The position numbers were made by a program, and so were the translations under genes. Source: Phycisphaerales bacterium (GTDB taxonomy: Bacteria > Planctomycetota > Phycisphaerae > UBA1845). From it: a stretch of 64,000 nucleotides of DNA. Every line of letters starts with the position of its first letter. Position 1 is the stretch's first letter. This document shows, in pieces, positions 59,318-64,000 of the stretch. Below the pieces are notes generated by a model. That model was not told where the DNA came from. It saw only the letters and a list, made by a program, of their open reading frames with translations, and searched no databases. The stretch lies in NCBI GenBank assembly GCA_003597935.1, contig QZJT01000124.1, forward strand, positions 1-64,000. The letters run 5' to 3'.

Positions 59318-59923
59318 ATGGGTGTGACGAATCAGCGCGTTCCGTTTGTGATCGAGAGCAGCGGCCGCGGCGACCGCGAGATGGACATCTACTCGCGGCT
59401 GCTGAAGGACCGCATCATCTTCCTGACCGGCGGCATCGACGACGAACTGGCGAACCTGACCATCGCCCAGTTGCTGTTCCTGTCCAATGACGACCCCAAG
59501 GCGGACGTCCACCTGTACATCAACTCGCCCGGCGGGTCGGTGTCCGCGGGCCTGGCGATCTACGACACCATGCAGTTCCTGCGCTGCAACGTGGCCACCT
59601 ACTGCTGCGGCATGGCCGCCAGCATGGGGGCGGTCATCATGTGCGGCGGGGCCAGGGGCAAACGATACCTGCTGCCGAACTCGCGGATCCTGCTGCACCA
59701 GCCGCTGCTGGGCGGGATGATGGAGGGCAGCGCCACCGATCTGGCCATCGAGTCGCAGGAGATCATCCGCCTGCGCAAGCTCCTCTACCAGATCATCTCC
59801 ACCCGCACCGGCAAGCCGCTGGCGACGGTGGAGAAAGACTGCGACCGCAACAAGTGGCTCTCCGCCGGCGAGGCGATCGACTACGGCATCGGGGACACCA
59901 TCCTGGAGCGGATGCCGGAGTAG
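59318..59923 (+). CDS. clpP: ATP-dependent Clp protease proteolytic subunit (copy 2)
   Basis: 201 residues from MGVTNQRVPFVIESSGRGDR (59318); the track start lies in the repeats. Catalytic Ser in CCGMAASMGAVIMCGG, His in LLHQPLLGGMM, Asp in KDCDRNKWLSAGEA. Typical ClpP length and standard ASMGA motif, so this is the more canonical of the two copies. It shares a transcript with copy 1 only if the intervening palindromes do not terminate it. Confidence 0.95.
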   Translation: MGVTNQRVPFVIESSGRGDREMDIYSRLLKDRIIFLTGGIDDELANLTIAQLLFLSNDDPKADVHLYINSPGGSVSAGLAIYDTMQFLRCNVATYCCGMAASMGAVIMCGGARGKRYLLPNSRILLHQPLLGGMMEGSATDLAIESQEIIRLRKLLYQIISTRTGKPLATVEKDCDRNKWLSAGEAIDYGIGDTILERMPE

Positions 59924-60349
59924 CATCGGCCGCTCACCTGCCCCGGGACCACTGTACGTTGGCGCACTGCACTGCGATCGCGAACGCGCCTCGGACCGCG
60001 GGGTCGGCGCTGGGGCGCGAGATTCATGGCCGGCGTCGGGAAAAGGTGCGCGATCCCGGCGCGGGTGTCTGTGCGGTGCGCGGGCGTGCGTGAATTGCGC
60101 TCCAGACGCACTTCCTGCGCCGGCGATCCGGCCGGCGCGGCTTCAGGCTCAGACGCTGCCCCATCCGACCACTTGCCGCTAAGTCCAAGCATCTGACGGC
60201 AGTTACGTCGGCCGACCGGCCGCGACGCGACGCGTCCGAAGGTCGGACCTGCGCTTCTGGCACGCGCCTGGCTTGTGTCGGGTCGAGCGTCAGCGACGCG
60301 CGCCGAGCTTCGGCGCCGGCGACGATGGCGTCGGAGCGATTGGATGGTC
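59924..60349. other. Intergenic region before the flagellar genes
   Basis: No gene is supported before about 60350. GC-rich, with a candidate sigma-54 promoter listed separately. Confidence 0.4.
60258..60273 (+). promoter_or_regulatory. Candidate sigma-54 promoter for flagellar genes
   Basis: TGGCAC-GCGCC-TGGCT against the consensus TGGCAC-N5-TTGCW: -24 GG and -12 GC elements correctly spaced, one mismatch (T to G) in the -12 box. About 85 nt before the small ORF that overlaps flgF. Confidence 0.4.
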
Positions 60350-60574
60350 ATGGATGACGGTGACAACGCGGCGGCCCTCGATGCCGGTGCCGGCGCGGCG
60401 ATGAGGGATGGCCGCGGCGCGCTGTCGGCTCCTCTCGACTGGTCGGGTCTGGGCCGGCAGGTGCGGCGTCTAGCGGAAAACGCGGCCGCGGTACACCGCG
60501 GTCTGCTCGCCATCGCGACGCCCGACCGGCGGCAGGGAACCGACGCCCGGCGCCCGGGGGGGGACTCGTCATGA
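60350..60574 (+). CDS. Small hypothetical protein overlapping flgF
   Basis: About 74 residues (DDGDNAAALDAGAGAAMRDG, then LDWSGLGRQVRRLAENAAAVHRGLLAI). Its TGA overlaps the flgF ATG (ATGA), which argues it is translated and coupled. One amphipathic helix (VRRLAENAAAVHRGLL). Possibly a flagellar accessory or chaperone; no family recognised. The start could also be ATG 60344. Confidence 0.5.
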   Translation: MDDGDNAAALDAGAGAAMRDGRGALSAPLDWSGLGRQVRRLAENAAAVHRGLLAIATPDRRQGTDARRPGGDSS

Positions 60575-61335
60575 GCTACGGTCTGTTCCTCTCCGCGGCC
60601 GGGATGCAGGCGAACGAGTACCGCATGAGCATCACCGCCAACAACCTGGCCAACGCCGACACGGTCGGCTTCAAGCACGACCTGGCGGTGCTGGCCCAGC
60701 GGCCGATCGAGCGGATCTTGCAGCGGGGCGGGGCGGCGACCGCTCATCCGGTCTTCGACGGGATGTCGGGCGGGACGAGCGTGCGGCCGACCTATCACAG
60801 CTTCAGCCAGGGAACGCTCGAGCGGACGGGGCGGGCGCTGGATGTGGCCATTGAAGGCGAAGGGTTCTTCGCGGTGCAGGACGGCGACGCGGTCCGCTAC
60901 ACCCGCGACGGGCGGCTGACCTTCAACCACGCCGGCGAACTGGTGCTGGCGGCCGGGGGGGGGAAGATGCAGGTGCTCTCCGACGTGGGGCTGCCCATCC
61001 AGCGCCTGGAGGAGGGCGGCTCGAACGTGCAGATCTCGGACGGCGGGATCGTGCGGCAGGGCGACGAGGTCCTCGGCCGCATCGGCCTGACGGCGTTCGA
61101 TGACCCGATGAAGGTACGGAAGACCGGCCACAACCTGTTCGACGCCGGCGACGCCGAGGCGGCGGCGGCGAAAGGGCGGGTGATCCCGGGGACCGTCGAG
61201 CACTCGACGGTCGATCCGATCTCGGCGCTGACGTCCATGATAGAGGTGCAGCGGGCTTACGAGATGAACGGGCGGGCGCTGACCGCCCATGACCGGGTCA
61301 CAGGAGAAGCGGTTAACACGGTGGGGCGGATCTGA
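60571..61335 (+). CDS. flgF: Flagellar basal-body rod protein FlgF
   Basis: 254 residues. N-terminal rod signature LFLSAAGMQANEYRMSITANNLANADTVGFKHD; middle D1-like region RALDVAIEGEGFFAVQDGDAVRYTRDGRLTFN; C-terminal IEVQRAYEMNGRALTAHDRV. Proximal rod protein, secreted through the flagellar export gate. A 9-nt G run at 60955-60963 encodes GGG. Followed by flgG after a repeat-filled gap. The FlgF rather than FlgG call rests on length, divergence and gene order. Confidence 0.85.
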   Translation: MSYGLFLSAAGMQANEYRMSITANNLANADTVGFKHDLAVLAQRPIERILQRGGAATAHPVFDGMSGGTSVRPTYHSFSQGTLERTGRALDVAIEGEGFFAVQDGDAVRYTRDGRLTFNHAGELVLAAGGGKMQVLSDVGLPIQRLEEGGSNVQISDGGIVRQGDEVLGRIGLTAFDDPMKVRKTGHNLFDAGDAEAAAAKGRVIPGTVEHSTVDPISALTSMIEVQRAYEMNGRALTAHDRVTGEAVNTVGRI

Positions 61336-61377
61336 TGGGGTGGGGCAGGTCTCCATGTGAACGGATCGCACCGGGTC

Positions 61378-61468
61378 AAAGACACCGGTTGAAAACCGGT
61401 GCCACACTCGGACACCGGCTGGAAGCCGGCGCCACACTCGGACACCGGCTGGAAGCCGGCGCCACACC
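61378..61468. repeat. Three GGCACCGGTT-type palindromes
   Basis: ACACCGGTTGAAAACCGGTG, then two identical ACACCGGCTGGAAGCCGGCG units each followed by CCACACTCGG, in the flgF-flgG gap. Confidence 0.9.
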
Positions 61469-61487
61469 GGAGTCGGAGTTGCGCTAG

Positions 61488-62300
61488 ATGGCGATTACCG
61501 CGTTACAGTCCGCCGCCTCGGGGATGAGGGCGCTCGACGAGAAACTCAACGTCGTGGCCAACAACCTGGCGAACATCAACACCACCGGCTTCAAGCGGTC
61601 GCGGGTGAACTTCGAAGACCTGATCTACCAGGTGAAGCGCGAGCCGGGCATCCGCAACGCGGACGACGAGCCGATTCCGCACGGGATCCTGGTCGGCACG
61701 GGCGTGACGGTCTCGGGCACGCAACTGAACTTCGCGCCCGGCTCGATCGATACGACCAACCGGCCGCTCGACTGGCAGATCGACGGCACCGGCTTTTTTC
61801 AGGTGAGCACCATCCAGGACGGCGAGCGGGTGATCGCCTACACGCGGGCGGGCAACTTCGCCCTCAACGCGGAGAGCAACATCGTGCTGGGGTCCAGTGA
61901 CGGGCCGCTGCTGGAGCCGCCGATCACGATCCCGGCCGACGTGCCGATGGAGAGCATCACCGTCAGCAAGGACGGGCGGGTGCAGGTGCGCGAGCCCGGC
62001 ACCAACACCTTGACCGAACAGGGACAGATCGAACTGGCCCGTTTCGTCAATCCGGAGGGACTCAAGCAGATCGGCCGCAACCTGTACGTGGCCACCGACG
62101 CATCGGGCGAGCCGATCACCGGGGCGCCGCAGTCGGACGGCATGGGATCGCTCAACTCGAACCAGCTCGAAATGAGCAACGTCGACCCGGTGCGCGAGTT
62201 GATCGACCTGATCCAGACGCAGAGGGCGTTCGAGCTGAACAGCCAGTCGATCGAGTCTGCGGACGAGACGCTCCGGGTGGTGTCGAACCTGAGGCAGTAG
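61488..62300 (+). CDS. flgG: Flagellar distal rod protein FlgG
   Basis: 270 residues, normal length. SAASGMRALDEKLNVVANNLANINTTGFKRSRVNFEDLIYQ is the FlgG N-terminus; LDWQIDGTGFFQV, VAYTRAGNFALN and ELARFVNPEGLKQIGRNLYV are in the centre; DLIQTQRAFELNSQSIESADETLRVVSNLRQ closes it. Distal rod inside the LP ring. Confidence 0.96.
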   Translation: MAITALQSAASGMRALDEKLNVVANNLANINTTGFKRSRVNFEDLIYQVKREPGIRNADDEPIPHGILVGTGVTVSGTQLNFAPGSIDTTNRPLDWQIDGTGFFQVSTIQDGERVIAYTRAGNFALNAESNIVLGSSDGPLLEPPITIPADVPMESITVSKDGRVQVREPGTNTLTEQGQIELARFVNPEGLKQIGRNLYVATDASGEPITGAPQSDGMGSLNSNQLEMSNVDPVRELIDLIQTQRAFELNSQSIESADETLRVVSNLRQ

Positions 62301-62334
62301 GCGGAGCTGATGTAAGTCCAACAATGTCAGCGTT

Positions 62335-62378
62335 GGGAATGGCGAATGTCGAATAGCGAATAACGAACAACGCATGAA
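62335..62378. repeat. 7-nt tandem array (GAATGTC/GAATAGC/GAATAAC)
   Basis: GGAATGGCGAATGTCGAATA then GCGAATAACGAACAACG, about six units; reverse complement of the array at 10711-10749. Confidence 0.82.
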
Positions 62379-62400
62379 GAAGCGGCGGTGTTAGGGCGGA

Positions 62401-63804
62401 ATGCGGAGGTTTGACAGGATGTCAACGAATATGTGCAGGGACGGCAGACAATTCGAGCCACGTCGAGCGAACGCGCCGCGTCCGGGTCCTTCCAGCGAGC
62501 CGCGGGCTTCAGCCGGCGCGGGTGCTCCGGTCTGTCATCGTGTTCACGACGGCGGGCGGGACTCGCCCACGCAGGAGCACGGGCGAATAGCCGCGTCGTG
62601 GCGGCGCCGGACGCAGCCCCTTCCGCGTTGGTCGGCCCGCAACCGGCCGGCCCAGGGTAGCCCGAACCAGGCGACGCCGGGCCTTACGGGCCAACGTCGG
62701 CGGCGTAACGGAGCGCACTGTTCTTCGGCAGTTGCAATCGTCTTCGTCTGCGCGGTCCACGCCATCCTGGCCACGGCGGCGTCGGCGCAGGTCGTGCGGC
62801 TGTGGCCGAAGGCGACCGTCGTGTCGGAACGGATCACGCTAGCGGACGTCTGCGAGTTGAGCGGCTTTGATCGTCAGACGCTCGCAGCGCTGAGCGAGCT
62901 GGAAATCGCCGACGCGCCGTCGCCGGGTCAGCAGGGCGCAGTCGAGATGCGCGACCTGCGCAGCGCCATCGACGCGTCGCGGCTGGCGTTGAGTGGGATG
63001 GTGCGCTTCGTCGGCGCCTCCAGGTGCCAGGTGAGCCGGCCGGCGCCTCCGAGTCTTCCATCCATCGGTCCGGGCGACGAGGCGCAGCTCGAAACTCCGC
63101 GGCCGTTGCGGGAGGAGCCGCCCGCGGCCCCGCCGCCGACGCTGCGCGATCTGCTGCTCAAGGAGATTCAGCGCCGTCCGCCCGTCGCTGGGGCGCGGGT
63201 GGAAGCCGAGTTCAACCCGGCCGATCGGCAGGTGCTGGCGCTGACGGCTTCGTCCTGCACCTTCCGCATCACGCTGGGTGAACCGGACCGCCACGGCGTG
63301 GCGACGGCGGCCGTGGAGATCAACGGCGCGACGGACGAATCGCTGCGCGTCCAGATCGCCTGTCACGTCACCTGGTTCGCGCCGATCGTGGTGGCGCGGC
63401 GCCCGGTCAACCGCGGCATGACCATCCGCGACGTCGACGTCGGCGTGGTGGAGATGAAGTTGAGCACGAGCGATCGCGACTTCGCCACCCACGTTCAGGA
63501 CGTCGTGGGGCGGCGGTCGAAGTCGTTCTTCCCCGCCGGTCAGGTCATTGCGACGCAGGCGCTGGAGGACGTACCGGTCGTCACCCGCAACCAACTGATC
63601 CGGCTGGTCTCGGTCGTGGGCGGCATCCGGGTCGAGACCGCCGCCCGCAGCACCGACGTCGGCTCGATGGGCGACGTGGTGACGGTGCGTTCGCTGGACG
63701 ATCGCGTGCGGGTCTTCGAGGCGGTGGTGACCGGACCGGGCGAAGTGACGCTGGCGGGCAGGAACCCGACGCGCGAGGAGGGCGCGAGGGTTGCGCAGCG
63801 GTAG
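62401..63804 (+). CDS. flgA: Flagellar P-ring assembly protein FlgA
   Basis: Up to 467 residues; the start is uncertain because residues 30-110 run through an interspersed repeat (SEPRASAGAG) and look unlike protein. A signal-like SAVAIVFVCAVHAILATAASAQ at about 117-137 suggests the functional N-terminus is near 62700, with no ATG there, so a GTG/TTG or a pre-signal extension is possible. The C-terminal SAF domain is clear: VVARRPVNRGMTIRDVDVGVVEM, VVGRRSKSFFPAGQVIATQAL and VVTRNQLIRLVSVVGGIRVETAARS, GDVVTVRSLDDRVRVFEAVVTGPGEV. Periplasmic chaperone for FlgI. Gene order flgF-flgG-flgA fits. Confidence 0.85.
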   Translation: MRRFDRMSTNMCRDGRQFEPRRANAPRPGPSSEPRASAGAGAPVCHRVHDGGRDSPTQEHGRIAASWRRRTQPLPRWSARNRPAQGSPNQATPGLTGQRRRRNGAHCSSAVAIVFVCAVHAILATAASAQVVRLWPKATVVSERITLADVCELSGFDRQTLAALSELEIADAPSPGQQGAVEMRDLRSAIDASRLALSGMVRFVGASRCQVSRPAPPSLPSIGPGDEAQLETPRPLREEPPAAPPPTLRDLLLKEIQRRPPVAGARVEAEFNPADRQVLALTASSCTFRITLGEPDRHGVATAAVEINGATDESLRVQIACHVTWFAPIVVARRPVNRGMTIRDVDVGVVEMKLSTSDRDFATHVQDVVGRRSKSFFPAGQVIATQALEDVPVVTRNQLIRLVSVVGGIRVETAARSTDVGSMGDVVTVRSLDDRVRVFEAVVTGPGEVTLAGRNPTREEGARVAQR

Positions 63805-63825
63805 GGAGCGTCGCGAATCGAGGAG

Positions 63826-63862
63826 TGCCAGCGAGCTGCGGGCTTTAGCCCGCGCGGAGGTT
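63826..63862 (+). repeat. Interspersed GCGAGCTGCG element
   Basis: CAGCGAGCTGCGGGCTTTAG then CCCGCGCGGAGG, single-part copy between flgA and the next gene. Confidence 0.72.
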
Positions 63863-63957
63863 CCGGTGGAGGGACGTTCAGGAGTCCCGCGCGGCGAAGG
63901 CGACGGGTGTATGAGGCTCATTCACCGCCGGTGGTGTGAAGAGAGACGTGATTAAAC

Positions 63958-64000
63958 ATGACACGAATGGATCGACATTCTGAGAGCCGTGCGAAGATGG
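63958..64000 (+). CDS. Start of a further gene, cut by window end
   Basis: MTRMDRHSESRAKM open to the window edge. Position after flgA makes flgH the natural guess, but too little sequence is present. No clear ribosome-binding site (AGAGAGACG is 12 nt upstream). Confidence 0.3.
   Translation, partial: MTRMDRHSESRAKM

Noticed and set aside
59881-61467. 528-residue minus-strand ORF
   Set aside because: Antisense of flgF, and the first residues are translated palindromic repeats.

Overview
High-GC bacterial chromosome segment, most likely from a Planctomycetota member, perhaps Phycisphaerae-like or an uncultured relative. The reasons are a PASTA-less Ser/Thr kinase with a C-terminal membrane anchor, dockerin-type secreted proteins, many secreted proteins of no known family, CRISPR repeats and a Cas3 fragment of type I-G flavour, a retropepsin-like gene paired with a DUF5678-like gene, and a very high load of short palindromic and 7-8 nt tandem repeats. 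The taxonomic call is inference; no rRNA is present.

Layout. 0-2.3 kb: ruins of a CRISPR-Cas locus. Short repeat clusters in opposite orientation flank a cas3 remnant, a small unknown gene and a frameshifted kinase-like pseudogene. 2.6-10.6 kb: a Ser/Thr kinase, an exported thioredoxin-fold protein, a two-component pair, a lipoprotein, an acidic PepSY-like protein and a methyltransferase. 10.8-13.7 kb: quinol nitric oxide reductase with a divergent Rrf2 regulator. 13.8-24.4 kb: a nucleotidyltransferase-fold protein, an M19 dipeptidase, a three-Cys-motif/TcmP pair that looks like an accessory (possibly defence) module, an orphan OmpR regulator, a PLP dehydratase, a secreted protein, and a phosphodiesterase-TPR fusion. 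24.7-35.9 kb: sulfate-type transporter plus APS kinase, apt, PEGA lipoprotein, glycosyltransferase, an archaeal-type GatE, a UVR-motif protein, a membrane protein, TatA and MetG. 36.0-39.4 kb: a single-polypeptide restriction-modification enzyme. 39.8-44.2 kb: three secreted proteins; two of them, with the one at 21.5 kb, share an unnamed C-terminal domain. 44.6-50.0 kb: an RNA-rich stretch with tRNA-Lys, an enlarged RNase P RNA whose P3 and P12 arms hold repeat elements, and tmRNA. The 107-bp 3' end of tmRNA is duplicated 2.7 kb away around AT-richer genes and an integrase remnant, the signature of a decayed island integrated in ssrA. 50.3-55.6 kb: a VWA protein, a zincin lipoprotein, an ABC ATPase, an FHA protein and a small membrane protein. 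55.9-59.9 kb: tig-clpP-clpP proteostasis cluster, interrupted by the DUF5678/retropepsin pair. 60.3-64 kb: flagellar genes flgF, flgG and flgA and the first codons of a further gene.

How the parts relate. Housekeeping blocks (metG, tig-clpP-clpP, rnpB, ssrA, flagellar rod genes) alternate with accessory defence or mobile remnants (CRISPR, TcmP pair, R-M enzyme, ssrA island). At least four interspersed repeat families thread the intergenic spaces, in places supplying a stop codon, a ribosome-binding region or arms of a structured RNA. Most lines of the ORF track are antisense or out-of-frame shadows caused by high GC and are left out.
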